Origin: RGIG529 sp050950425
GTDB lineage: Bacteria; Bacillota; Clostridia; Oscillospirales; Oscillospiraceae
Direction: 5' to 3'
Length of the DNA: 64,000 nt
NCBI GenBank assembly: GCA_050950425.1
Contig: JBMNHO010000001.1
Coordinates: forward strand, 62,001-126,000
The position numbers and the translations under genes are program-made. This document shows, one piece after another, positions 33,012 to 41,540 of the stretch. Positions within the stretch are counted from its first letter, which is position 1. Every line of letters begins with the position of its first letter. The notes below the pieces were generated by a model. It made no database searches. It saw only the letters and a program-made list of their open reading frames with translations, and was not told where the DNA came from.

Positions 33012-35390
33012 CTACCGCAGCGTTGCGATGGTGACGCCGTTTTCTCCTTCGCCGTACCGCCCCAGACGGAAGCTTTTGACATACCGGCTGGTTTTCAGCA
33101 TCCGCTGCACGGCGGCGCGCAGTGCGCCGGTTCCCTTGCCGTGGATGATGGTGACCGTCTCTACTTTGGCCATCAAGGCGTTGTCCAAAAACTGCTCTAA
33201 GACGGCAAGGGCCTCCTCTGCCATCATACCGCGCAGATCCAGTTCCCGGGGGGCGGAAACCATGCGCGGCCCGCTGCCGCCGTGGGTGCGGACGGTTTGG
33301 GGCGCGGGCTTGTCCGCTTTCACTTTTCGCACTTCGCTGCGCTGCGCCGTTATCTTTAAAATGCCGGCCTGCAAGGTGAGAAGGCCGTCTTTTCTCACGG
33401 AAAGGACAGTGGCTCTTGTCCGGGTGGAAAGCAGCTCCACGGTGTCCCCCGGCGCGAGGGGAGCGGTGTCGGCGGGATGTTCGGGCATCACATGGCGGCC
33501 GTGGCCCAGTTGATCTTCCGTTTCGTTTAAGCGCCGCAAGATATCCGTTCGTGTTTCGTTGGCGTTTTGGGCGCTCTCTTGCTTTTTTTCCTGACGGCGC
33601 ATATCATCCAGTTCGCGGAACACTCGATTGGCTTGTTCCCGGGCGTCGTTCAAAATGGCCTGGGCGTCCGTCCTCGCAAGGGCGGTGGCCTTTTCCCGGG
33701 CCTGTTCCAATTGCATTCGGTATTCCCGGGCGGTTTTTGCGTCCTGCTCTGTTTGCAGACGAAGCCGTCGCACTTCCAGCTTTTCCTGCTCCATGGCTTG
33801 GCGCTGCTGCTCCAGCTGGCTTAAGATGTCTTCAAACCGCAGGGCGTCGCTGTTCAGCTGCCCCTTGGCGGACTCGATGATCTCCTCCGGAAGGCCAAGC
33901 CGCCGGGAAATGGCAAAAGCGTTTGATTTTCCGGGGATGCCGATGAGCAGCCGATAGGTGGGCTGCAACGTCTCCACGTCGAACTCGCACGAGGCGTTCT
34001 GCACGCCGCTTGTGGTCATGGCAAAAACCTTCAGCTCGGCATAGTGGGTTGTGGCGGCGATGCGGGCCCCTTTGGAGCGGGCGTGATTGATGATGGAAAT
34101 GGCGAGGGCGGCGCCTTCTGTTGGGTCGGTTCCCGCGCCAAGCTCGTCAAACAAAATAAGCGTGTGTCCATCGGCTTCTTCCAAAATACGTACAATATTC
34201 GTCATATGAGAAGAGAAGGTGGAAAGGGACTGTTCGATGCTTTGCTCGTCCCCAATGTCCGCTAGAATTTTGGAAAAAACGGCAATCCGGCTTCCGTCTT
34301 TCACAGGAATGTGCAGCCCGCACTGTGCCATCAAGGTCAAAAGGCCGATGGTTTTCAGGGTAACGGTTTTGCCTCCTGTGTTGGGGCCGGTAATCACCAA
34401 AGTGTCAAAGTCGGACCCAAGGCGCACGTCAATGGGAACGGCGGTCTTGGGGTCCAAAAGGGGGTGCCGCGCCCCGTTCAAAATCAGGCTGTCATCGGTG
34501 GAAAGGCTCGGCTCCATGCCGCCCAGCCGGTCAGAAAGACGGGCCCTCGCAAAAATGCCGTCCAGGGCCACCAGCAGAGTGTAATCCGCCAAAATATCGT
34601 CGCTGTGAGCGGCGGCGCCAATGGAAAGCTCCAGCAAAACCCGCTCAATTTCTTTTTTCTCCCGGGCGGTCAGCTCCCGCAGCTCGTTGTTTGCCTGCAC
34701 CACACCCATTGGTTCAATGAACAGCGTGGCGCCGCTGGCGGACACATCGTGCAAAAGCCCCGGCACGTCGCTTTTGCACTCCGCTTTGACAGGGACCACA
34801 TACCGGTCGGAGCGCATGGTGATAATCGATTCCTGCAGGTATTTGGAATAGTGGGGGGAGGAGATGATTTTTTGCAGCGTTTCCCTCGCCTTGGCGGTGG
34901 CTTGCCGCATGTGGCGGCGAATGGCCGCAAGCTCGGGGCTTGCGGCGTCGGCAATTTCTTCTTCAGAGACAATGGCGGTGGAAATTTTGTCCTCCAAAAA
35001 CCGATTGGTGTGGAGAGAGTGAAACAGGAAATCGATGCAGGTGGCATCGCTCCGTTCCCCGCTGCCGTAGGCCTTTACCACCCGGCTGGCCCGCAAAACG
35101 CCCGCAATATCCAGCAGCTCTCTGGTGTTTAAAATTCCGTCCCGCTCCGCTCGGTGCAGGGCGGAAGCGATGGGTCGTACCTCCCGGAAGGAGGGCGCGC
35201 CCTTGCTGTCCATCATCCGCCGGGCGGCGGACGTCTCGCTGAGCCGGCGGCGGACTTCTTCCACGTCGTTTGACGGCTGGAGGGAAAGCGCCTGCTCTTT
35301 CGCCTCGCTGCTGACGGCTCCTTGGGCCAGCAGAGCGAGGACTCGGGGCAGCTCTAAAATAAGATTTGATTTTTCAACTAATTTTGTCAT
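33012..35390 (-). CDS. mutS2: MutS2 family ATPase/endonuclease
   Basis: 792 residues. No mismatch-recognition domain; helical core, then the ATPase with Walker A GPNTGGKTVTLKT and Walker B LFDELGAGTDPTEGAAL. A long coiled coil (about 515-630), a KOW-like segment (APGDTVELLSTRTRATVLSV) and a C-terminal Smr domain (LDLRGMMAEEALAVLEQFL... IIHGKGTGALR) follow. MutS2 acts on recombination intermediates and collided ribosomes. The nuclease LDxR and HGxG motifs of Smr are intact. Confidence 0.96.
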   Translation of the reverse strand: MTKLVEKSNLILELPRVLALLAQGAVSSEAKEQALSLQPSNDVEEVRRRLSETSAARRMMDSKGAPSFREVRPIASALHRAERDGILNTRELLDIAGVLRASRVVKAYGSGERSDATCIDFLFHSLHTNRFLEDKISTAIVSEEEIADAASPELAAIRRHMRQATAKARETLQKIISSPHYSKYLQESIITMRSDRYVVPVKAECKSDVPGLLHDVSASGATLFIEPMGVVQANNELRELTAREKKEIERVLLELSIGAAAHSDDILADYTLLVALDGIFARARLSDRLGGMEPSLSTDDSLILNGARHPLLDPKTAVPIDVRLGSDFDTLVITGPNTGGKTVTLKTIGLLTLMAQCGLHIPVKDGSRIAVFSKILADIGDEQSIEQSLSTFSSHMTNIVRILEEADGHTLILFDELGAGTDPTEGAALAISIINHARSKGARIAATTHYAELKVFAMTTSGVQNASCEFDVETLQPTYRLLIGIPGKSNAFAISRRLGLPEEIIESAKGQLNSDALRFEDILSQLEQQRQAMEQEKLEVRRLRLQTEQDAKTAREYRMQLEQAREKATALARTDAQAILNDAREQANRVFRELDDMRRQEKKQESAQNANETRTDILRRLNETEDQLGHGRHVMPEHPADTAPLAPGDTVELLSTRTRATVLSVRKDGLLTLQAGILKITAQRSEVRKVKADKPAPQTVRTHGGSGPRMVSAPRELDLRGMMAEEALAVLEQFLDNALMAKVETVTIIHGKGTGALRAAVQRMLKTSRYVKSFRLGRYGEGENGVTIATLR

Positions 35391-35442
35391 AATTGTTCAC
35401 CTGATCGAATGAAAATCGAGAGGCACCGTCGGGATGTGCGGC

Positions 35443-36201
35443 CTACTCGATGATTTGATGATAATACGATAACGTGGGGAGCGTTCGATCCAGCTGAGTG
35501 GAAGCAAACGCTTCTGTTGCTTTGCCCAAGCGCTCCAAAGGCGTGCCGTCCAGCGAAAAGGCAAGAAAACGCTTTGGGTCTGCTTCCAGGATGTACCGCA
35601 TGGCGTTTAAACTGTCCTGGCAAAGAGGGGCGGAATGGCTGGAGTAAGGGGTGGGTATCAGGCAGGTTCTGCAATGGAGCAGCCCTTCTGTCAAATGGAG
35701 CATGGGCGCCTCCGGCTGTGTACTACCGCAAACGGAACAAGCGGAAAGATCCGGCGCATACCCGGAGAGAGCCAGCAAACGCAGCTCAAAAGCCGCCTTT
35801 ACGAGAGACGGCGGTTTTTTTAGCGTATCCAAGCCATAAAGCGTGTTCAGTAAAAGGGACAGAAGCTGGGCGTTGGGCGCGTCGGCGTCGGCAAAAACAC
35901 TGGTCAGCTCCGCAAAATAAGAAGCCAGAGACAGCAGAAGAAAATCGGATTTGATATGCCAAAACTGGGTCAGAGAGCTGGCTTCATTCAGCGTATAGTG
36001 ATCTTTATAGGAAAAGAGCTTGAAATCGGAATAGACCAAAAGCTGGGTGGCGGCGGCCAGACGGCTGTTTTTCCGCCGGGCGCCCCTGGCCCGCACGGAA
36101 AGCTTGCCCATCTGGGGGGTTAAAACAGTCAGCAGCTTGTCTGTTTCTCTCAGGGGCATTTCCCAAAGAACCAGACCGGGCGTGAGCAAAATATTGCTCA
36201 T
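35443..36201 (-). CDS. recO: DNA repair protein RecO
   Basis: 252 residues from MSNILLTPGLVLWEMPLRETDKLL. This ATG overlaps the era stop (ATGA), so translation is coupled; upstream ATGs lie inside era. N-terminal OB fold with LTPQMGKLSVRARGARR, then a helical domain and a zinc site (SACSVCGS... LLHCRTC). RecO loads RecA in the RecFOR pathway. Last gene of the yqfC-recO cluster. Confidence 0.93.
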   Translation of the reverse strand: MSNILLTPGLVLWEMPLRETDKLLTVLTPQMGKLSVRARGARRKNSRLAAATQLLVYSDFKLFSYKDHYTLNEASSLTQFWHIKSDFLLLSLASYFAELTSVFADADAPNAQLLSLLLNTLYGLDTLKKPPSLVKAAFELRLLALSGYAPDLSACSVCGSTQPEAPMLHLTEGLLHCRTCLIPTPYSSHSAPLCQDSLNAMRYILEADPKRFLAFSLDGTPLERLGKATEAFASTQLDRTLPTLSYYHQIIE

Positions 36202-37088
36202 TCGCCATAACCAAAGTTGCGCATCCAACTTTGGTTGTCCCGCCAGTTTTCTTTCACTTTGACCCAAGTTTCCATATAGACCTTGGTACCCATAAAATGT
36301 TCAATTTCTTCCCGGGCCAGCGTTCCAATGCGCTTTAACATGGCGCCGCCTTTGCCGATGATAATGCCCTTATGGCTGCTTTTTTCGCAGTAGATGGTGA
36401 CGTCCAGGTCGATGATGCCGTTGCTTCGCTCGGTAAACCGAGTCACCTCCACGGCGGCCCCGTGTGGCACTTCCCGATCCAGGCAAAACAGCATTTTTTC
36501 CCGTACGATCTCCGCAATCATTTGCCGTTCCGGCTGGTCTGAGGTCATATCCTCCGGGAAAAGGGGGTGGCCCGCCACGGCAAATTGGGACAGCTCGTCC
36601 AACAGCAAATCAAGCCCCTGCTCCTCCCGGGCGGAGATAGGCACCACTGCCTGAAAGGGATGGGCTGCTTGGTAGAGCGCAATGACAGAGAGCAGGGCCT
36701 CTTTTTTCACCGTGTCGATTTTGTTGATGACCAGAATGCAGGGCAGGCCGGTTTCCTTCAGCCGGTCGATCAGCGCCTGCTCCGGCGGGCCGATCCGCTC
36801 AACCGGCTCCACAAGCAAGAGGACGGCATCTACGTCGGCAACACTCTCCCGCACGATTTTTACCATATAGTCGCCCAAACGGGAACGGGGCTTGTGCAGG
36901 CCGGGGGTGTCTATCAGGACATACTGTATGTCGTCCCGGTTTAAAATGCCGCAGATTCTGGTGCGTGTGGTTTGCGGCTTGTTGGAGGTGATCGCCACTT
37001 TCTCTCCCACCAGGGCGTTGGTGAGGGTGGATTTTCCCACGTTGGGCCGCCCGATGATGGAGACCATGGCCGTTTTTTGAATATTCAT
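36198..37088 (-). CDS. era: GTPase Era
   Basis: 296 residues. G1 GRPNVGKSTLTNAL, G2 region TTRTRICG, G3 DTPGLHKP, G4 NKID, G5 ISAREEQG. C-terminal KH domain with IIGKGGAMLKRIGTLAREEIEHFMGTKVYMETWVKV. Era binds the 3' end of 16S rRNA during 30S assembly. It sits in the conserved era-recO order. Confidence 0.97.
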   Translation of the reverse strand: MNIQKTAMVSIIGRPNVGKSTLTNALVGEKVAITSNKPQTTRTRICGILNRDDIQYVLIDTPGLHKPRSRLGDYMVKIVRESVADVDAVLLLVEPVERIGPPEQALIDRLKETGLPCILVINKIDTVKKEALLSVIALYQAAHPFQAVVPISAREEQGLDLLLDELSQFAVAGHPLFPEDMTSDQPERQMIAEIVREKMLFCLDREVPHGAAVEVTRFTERSNGIIDLDVTIYCEKSSHKGIIIGKGGAMLKRIGTLAREEIEHFMGTKVYMETWVKVKENWRDNQSWMRNFGYGE

Positions 37089-37159
37089 ATAAAATGTAAG
37101 TTCCTTTCGCTTAAATCCGCAGATTTATTCCTATATTAAGAAGGCCAGGACGGGATCTG

Positions 37160-37624
37160 TCAATGCCGCCTTTCCGGGGGTTGGATGATCCAAAAAAGAG
37201 CCCAGGGGACAGAGAGCAGGAGCAAAATCGTGACCACAGGCAAAGAGGAAAGGTTGCGCCAAATCGTCTGCCATACGGCGCCGGATGCAAAAAGACAGAT
37301 GCCCACCAGGGCAGAAGCAATGGCTGTTACAAGGACGCCGCCGGCGGCGGCGTCCTTGGCCACGCGGATCAAGGCGTTTGGCTCTTGATCCGCCGCGTCA
37401 CAGACACGCTCCACAGCCGTGTTCATCAGCTCCGCCGCGGGAACCAGACCGAAGCAGAGGCACAAAACGGCAAGGCGCAGGCCGTCAAACTCCGCCAGCA
37501 GCCCGGCGGAGGCGACGTAAAACGCCGCCGTCAGATGAACGCGCAGGTTGCGCTCCTGCCGGGCGGCCACTTGAATGCCCCGACCGGCATAGTAAAACCC
37601 TTTGAAAAATAAATTCCGTTTCAT
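37160..37624 (-). CDS. dgkA: Diacylglycerol/undecaprenol kinase (DgkA family)
   Basis: 154 residues from MKRNLFFKGFYYAGRGIQVA. Features: RQERNLRVHL, the catalytic AAELMNTAVERVCDAAD with acidic residues, and KDAAAGGVLV; a third and an extra fourth membrane helix follow. Gram-positive members phosphorylate undecaprenol to recycle the wall carrier lipid. It lies between ybeY and era as in many Firmicutes. It is somewhat longer than the usual 120-130 residues because of the C-terminal membrane segment. Confidence 0.92.
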   Translation of the reverse strand: MKRNLFFKGFYYAGRGIQVAARQERNLRVHLTAAFYVASAGLLAEFDGLRLAVLCLCFGLVPAAELMNTAVERVCDAADQEPNALIRVAKDAAAGGVLVTAIASALVGICLFASGAVWQTIWRNLSSLPVVTILLLLSVPWALFWIIQPPERRH

Positions 37625-37660
37625 ACCCGTTCTCCTGTGGGGGGCGTGCCCCAATGGCGC

Positions 37661-38167
37661 TTATCTTTGGGAGCCGCTGTTCCGGGTCAGGCCCAGTTGA
37701 GACAAAATGGCCTCTTCCTGTTCCCGCATTTGGGCTTTCTGCGGGCCGTCGTCCATATGGTCATATCCCAAAAGATGTAAAACAGAATGAACCGTGAGAA
37801 AGCCAAGCTCTCGCCCCAAAGAGTGGCCGTATTCCTCCGCCTGTGCCTTGGCCCGGGGCAGGGAAACGGCCATATCACCCAAAGGAAGGCGGCCGTTTCC
37901 CGCATCGCAAAGACCTGCCGGATCAAACGCGCCCGGCGAAAGCTGAAACATGGGAAAGGAGAGTACGTCTGTCGGCGCGTCTACCCCGCGCTGCTGTAAA
38001 TTGAGAAGCTGGATGCCTGCATCATCCGTAAGCAGCACGTTGATTTCACAGGGCACGCGCACCTGCTCCTGAGAAAGCGCCTCTGCAATACAATCTTTCA
38101 TCAATTGAGTCAGCGTCCGCTTGTCTTTTGCCGGCGTGTCATACCGGATGGAAATCAGGTGTTTCAT
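37661..38167 (-). CDS. ybeY: Endoribonuclease YbeY
   Basis: 168 residues. The zinc motif H-x3-H-x5-H is HSVLHLLGYDH, preceded by RGVDAPTDVLSFPMF and LGDMAVSLPRAKAQAEEYGHSLGREL. YbeY acts in 16S rRNA 3'-end maturation and 70S quality control. The start overlaps the phoH stop by a few bases, showing coupling. Confidence 0.96.
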   Translation of the reverse strand: MKHLISIRYDTPAKDKRTLTQLMKDCIAEALSQEQVRVPCEINVLLTDDAGIQLLNLQQRGVDAPTDVLSFPMFQLSPGAFDPAGLCDAGNGRLPLGDMAVSLPRAKAQAEEYGHSLGRELGFLTVHSVLHLLGYDHMDDGPQKAQMREQEEAILSQLGLTRNSGSQR

Positions 38168-39147
38168 TTTGCTCCTTTCTGCCGCCGCTGGGTGCGTTCT
38201 GTTTCGTATGTTTCATATGCCTTGATGATCCGCTGCACCATGACATGACGCACCACGTCGCTTTCTGTCAAAAGACACTGGGCGACGCCTTCCACATTGC
38301 GCAAAACCCGCATGGCTTCTTTCAGGCCGCTGGTCTTGTCCGCGGGCAGGTCAATTTGGGTAATGTCCCCCGTAATGACAATTTGAGAACCGAAGCCCAA
38401 ACGGGTCAAAAACATTTTCATCTGCTCCCGGGAGGTGTTTTGGGCTTCATCCAAAATGATAAAAGAATCGTCCAGAGTGCGGCCCCGCATATAGGCAAGA
38501 GGGGCAACCTCAATATTGCCCCGTTCCAGATATTTGGCGTAGTTTTCCGGCCCCATCATTTCAAACAGCGCGTCGTACAAAGGGCGAAGGTAGGGGTCTA
38601 CCTTGCTCTGAAGGTCACCGGGGAGAAAGCCAAGCCGCTCCCCCGCCTCTACGGCGGGGCGGGTCAAAATAATCCGATTGACTCGCTTTTGGCGGAACGC
38701 CGCCACGGCGGCGGCCACGGCAAGATATGTCTTGCCCGTGCCGGCCGGGCCGACGCCCAAAGTGACCACGTTATTTTGAATGGCGGAGACATATTGCTTC
38801 TGGCCCAGGGTCTTTGCCCGAATGGGCTTTCCCTTGGCGGTGATGCAGATCACATCGCCGCCCAGCTCCGCAATTTTTTCCGACTGGCCTTTCTTGACCA
38901 GATCAATGACGTATCTGACGTTTTGTTCGTTTATGGGCTCCCCTCGGGCCGAGAGGGACAAAAGCCCCTCCGCCGCTTTGACGGCCTGCATGACATTTTC
39001 CGTTTCCCCGGAAATTTTCAGCTCCGCGTCCCGGTTTACTACCTTGACATCCAAATCCTGTTCCAAAATACGGATATTTTCATCAAAGGAGCCAAAAATA
39101 TCAATGGCATATTCCATACGTTCCAAACTGATGGTTTGTTCTGTCAT
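38164..39147 (-). CDS. phoH: PhoH-family ATPase/helicase-like protein
   Basis: 327 residues. Walker A GPAGTGKTYLAVAAAV, LTRPAVEAGERLGFLPGDLQ, Walker B FIILDEAQNTS and ITGDITQIDLP. The N-terminal region resembles a KH-like domain. Nearly always upstream of ybeY in Firmicutes, suggesting a role in RNA metabolism. Full length. Confidence 0.96.
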   Translation of the reverse strand: MTEQTISLERMEYAIDIFGSFDENIRILEQDLDVKVVNRDAELKISGETENVMQAVKAAEGLLSLSARGEPINEQNVRYVIDLVKKGQSEKIAELGGDVICITAKGKPIRAKTLGQKQYVSAIQNNVVTLGVGPAGTGKTYLAVAAAVAAFRQKRVNRIILTRPAVEAGERLGFLPGDLQSKVDPYLRPLYDALFEMMGPENYAKYLERGNIEVAPLAYMRGRTLDDSFIILDEAQNTSREQMKMFLTRLGFGSQIVITGDITQIDLPADKTSGLKEAMRVLRNVEGVAQCLLTESDVVRHVMVQRIIKAYETYETERTQRRQKGAK

Positions 39148-39245
39148 TCACGTTCCGCGCAAACTGCGCTTCCCCCTTTTGTATCAATCTTTTTTATACT
39201 CATTTTTTCAGCCACAAGTCGGAGGCGAGATATCCAAAGGAAATG

Positions 39246-40469
39246 TTAGGTTGTTCCCTTGGCGCCGCTTTCAACCGGCAATTCCACGATTTTACCAATT
39301 TGCTCTTCGCATTCACAAAGCAGTGTGACAGTAAGCACGCCGTCCCTTACCTCCGATTCAAAGCTGTGGTTGAGCAATTCGCCATCGCCCAATTCTTCCT
39401 TCACGCCGGCGAGTAGGGCAGATTGCAGATATGCCTCTGCCGATGCTTGGTTCACGTCTGTTTCCCGCAGGGCATATTCCGTGTACGTTTCAATTTGCAG
39501 CCCCAAAGGGAAGGTGAGGTCAAAGGGCAGCGCAAGCCAATGTATCATTTCTATTTTATCATAATTGTCATAGGAAATTCTACTGTTTGTATGAAAATTT
39601 ATCCGGCTTCCCCCCAAGAGAAGAGAAAAGCGGCGTTTTTCCTCCCCTGTGTAGGCTTTGGCGCTGGATGTGAGAAGGGTTTGGGCGGATCGTTTGTAAT
39701 ATGTTTTGGCGTAGACGTTTCCCATGGCGTGGAGCATGCGGGTACCCACGGAGCTGCCGTCTTTCGCGGCGCTTTCGATGTCGTCTACGCCGCTGATCAA
39801 GAGCTCGCCGGGTAAAACGGTGCTGCCGATCATCACCTTTGGTGTGCCCTCTAAGGTTTCGATCCGGGTGATCATCCCCGCTTTGGTGGCCACCACATTT
39901 GCGGGTGTCCGCAGATCCACAATATCCGGCTTGGAAATGCGCTCCCGCACGATCACCGTGGCTCTGCATCCGGAGATATTAATATTACAATAGGAGAGCT
40001 CCGGCATTTCCAACAAAACCTGATGAGCCAAAAGGCTGACGTCAATGGCGGGGCCATACACCCCGGAACGAAATCCCGCCTCTTTCAGCTCTGTCAAGAT
40101 GCGGTCGGCAGAGACGGACTCGTTTCCTATCACTTCAATATCAATGATGAAACGAGAAAACACGAACAGAGAAAGCAGGCAAATGCCAGCGCCCACCAGA
40201 AAGGCATAGCGGCGGCGGAACCGGCCCAAAAAATAAGGAAGCCCCGATTGGCGCAGCGGCGTCACGGTACACATGGCGCGCTCCGCAAACGGCGGAAGGC
40301 GTTTGTAATGCTTGCGGGTCATTTTCACCCGAAGGCAGGTTTCGCTCTGATGGGTCAGGCCCCAAAAGGGCAGGCTGTTGGCGGCGCAAATATTGAGAAA
40401 GCGCTCCGGGTATGCTCCTTCCACCTCCAAATACACCTGGCCCTGTAATCGATTGACCAGTGATTGCAT
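39246..40469 (-). CDS. yqfD: Sporulation protein YqfD
   Basis: 407 residues from MQSLVNRLQGQVYLEV; GGGGGAAAC precedes this ATG, and the frame extends further upstream without a site. Cytoplasmic N-terminal part, one membrane helix (about 76-98), then a large outer region with FIIDIEVIGNESVSADRILTEL and ISGCRATVIVRERI. The gene lies next to yqfC, as in other endospore formers; yqfD is needed for engulfment/sigma-G activity in some Bacilli. Molecular function is unknown. Confidence 0.9.
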   Translation of the reverse strand: MQSLVNRLQGQVYLEVEGAYPERFLNICAANSLPFWGLTHQSETCLRVKMTRKHYKRLPPFAERAMCTVTPLRQSGLPYFLGRFRRRYAFLVGAGICLLSLFVFSRFIIDIEVIGNESVSADRILTELKEAGFRSGVYGPAIDVSLLAHQVLLEMPELSYCNINISGCRATVIVRERISKPDIVDLRTPANVVATKAGMITRIETLEGTPKVMIGSTVLPGELLISGVDDIESAAKDGSSVGTRMLHAMGNVYAKTYYKRSAQTLLTSSAKAYTGEEKRRFSLLLGGSRINFHTNSRISYDNYDKIEMIHWLALPFDLTFPLGLQIETYTEYALRETDVNQASAEAYLQSALLAGVKEELGDGELLNHSFESEVRDGVLTVTLLCECEEQIGKIVELPVESGAKGTT

Positions 40470-40529
40470 TGCTTGTTTCCCCCTTTGTTTCAAGGATATT
40501 GACATATAAAATTGAAACATTTCGAAATA

Positions 40530-40808
40530 TCAGCAAACAAACTCCACGCTCAAAAGCTGGCCGGTGACCAGCAGCGCTTGGGCGTCCATGGCCCGCAGCA
40601 TCAATTCCGTTCCTTTGATTTTGACAACACCGTCTAAAACACCTATATGAATCTCTTCCGTGCCGTACGACAAAATTCCTTTATGATGTTCCAAAAGCAG
40701 TGTGCCGGAACCGATGATCTCGATGCGGCTCATGCCGGCCAAAATATTCCCGGGAAGGTCCAGCCGCTCAGAAGCCCGCTCTAAAATATGTTTTCCGATT
40801 TTATCCAT
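40530..40808 (-). CDS. yqfC: YabP/YqfC-family sporulation protein
   Basis: 92 residues from MDKIGKHILERASERLDLPG, preceded by AGGAGG. Family pattern: LPGNILAGMSRIEIIGSGTLLLEHHKGILSYGTEEIHI and the closing VTGQLLSVEF. It is the first gene of the yqfC-yqfD-phoH-ybeY-dgkA-era-recO series. YqfC has a sporulation-linked phenotype but no known activity. Confidence 0.9.
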   Translation of the reverse strand: MDKIGKHILERASERLDLPGNILAGMSRIEIIGSGTLLLEHHKGILSYGTEEIHIGVLDGVVKIKGTELMLRAMDAQALLVTGQLLSVEFVC

Positions 40809-40999
40809 ATGATCCTCCTGTAAATGGGCAGGCAGCGGAGGGGAAACGAAGACGCGCGCTCCCTGCATTACAAAACCAAATGCGCAAAATAAACAAAAAC
40901 GGGGTTTTTGATCCCCATGATGTTTATGCAAAACGAGATGTAAGATTGCAAGTCCATGAAAAAAAGGAGGAATTCAAGATGAAAAATTAAAGAAAGCCA

Positions 41000-41028
41000 T
41001 TGACGATGGGTAGGAAGTTTGATATGCT
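41000..41028 (+). promoter_or_regulatory. Sigma-A-type promoter for the HPr-like gene
   Basis: TTGACG (41000-41005), 17-bp spacer, TATGCT (41023-41028), about 58 bp before the start codon. Confidence 0.7.
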
Positions 41029-41085
41029 GAATAAGTGAGAATGGGAATAAAAGAATAGAAAAATCAGCGTGAGGGAGTGAAGATC

Positions 41086-41349
41086 ATGTATATGAAAGAG
41101 GTAATGGTAAACAACCAAGTAGGGCTTTACGCAAGACCTGCTACTTTTTTTATACAGAAGGCCAACGAGTTCAAAAGCAGTATCTGGATCGAAAAGGATG
41201 AACGACGTGTCAACGCAAAGAGCTTGCTCGGCGTGCTGTCTCTGGGCATTGTAAAAGGTACCACCATCAGTCTTCTTGCAAACGGCTCAGACGAAGAGGA
41301 TGCGGTCAATGCGCTGGCAGAGCTGATTTTCTCTGACTTTTCGGAGTAA
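41086..41349 (+). CDS. HPr-family protein with Tyr15 instead of His15 (Crh-like regulator)
   Basis: 87 residues from MYMKEVMVNNQVG. This ATG has GAGGGAG 8 bp upstream and puts the key residues at standard HPr numbering. The phosphohistidine site reads GLYARPAT, with Tyr15 where HPr has His. The regulatory site NAKSLLGVLSLGI keeps Ser46. HPr needs His15 to carry phosphate in the PTS, so this paralogue probably cannot. Bacillus Crh similarly lacks His15 (Gln) and acts with CcpA through Ser46-P. A regulatory role is therefore likely by analogy. It has its own promoter. Confidence 0.9.
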   Translation: MYMKEVMVNNQVGLYARPATFFIQKANEFKSSIWIEKDERRVNAKSLLGVLSLGIVKGTTISLLANGSDEEDAVNALAELIFSDFSE

Positions 41350-41540
41350 AAAAGAAACGTTTGAAGGGGCGTTTGCGCGTTGACGCATCGCCCAAAGGCC
41401 ATTTGAAAGCAGAGAAGAAAACGCCCGCCAGCGGGCGGGCTGCCCCTTGGATTGGGGCGGCTTTTTTCTTCTTTGGAGGGAACACAAGGCGGGACGGGAG
41501 GCGGCCTGTTCTGCGCGAAACAAAGCAAGGTGAAACAATC

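Noticed and set aside
41361..41540. N-terminal extension of UvrC
   Set aside because: The extra 60 residues are basic and Ala/Gly-rich, begin in a hairpin, and the family start with its ribosome-binding site is at 41541.
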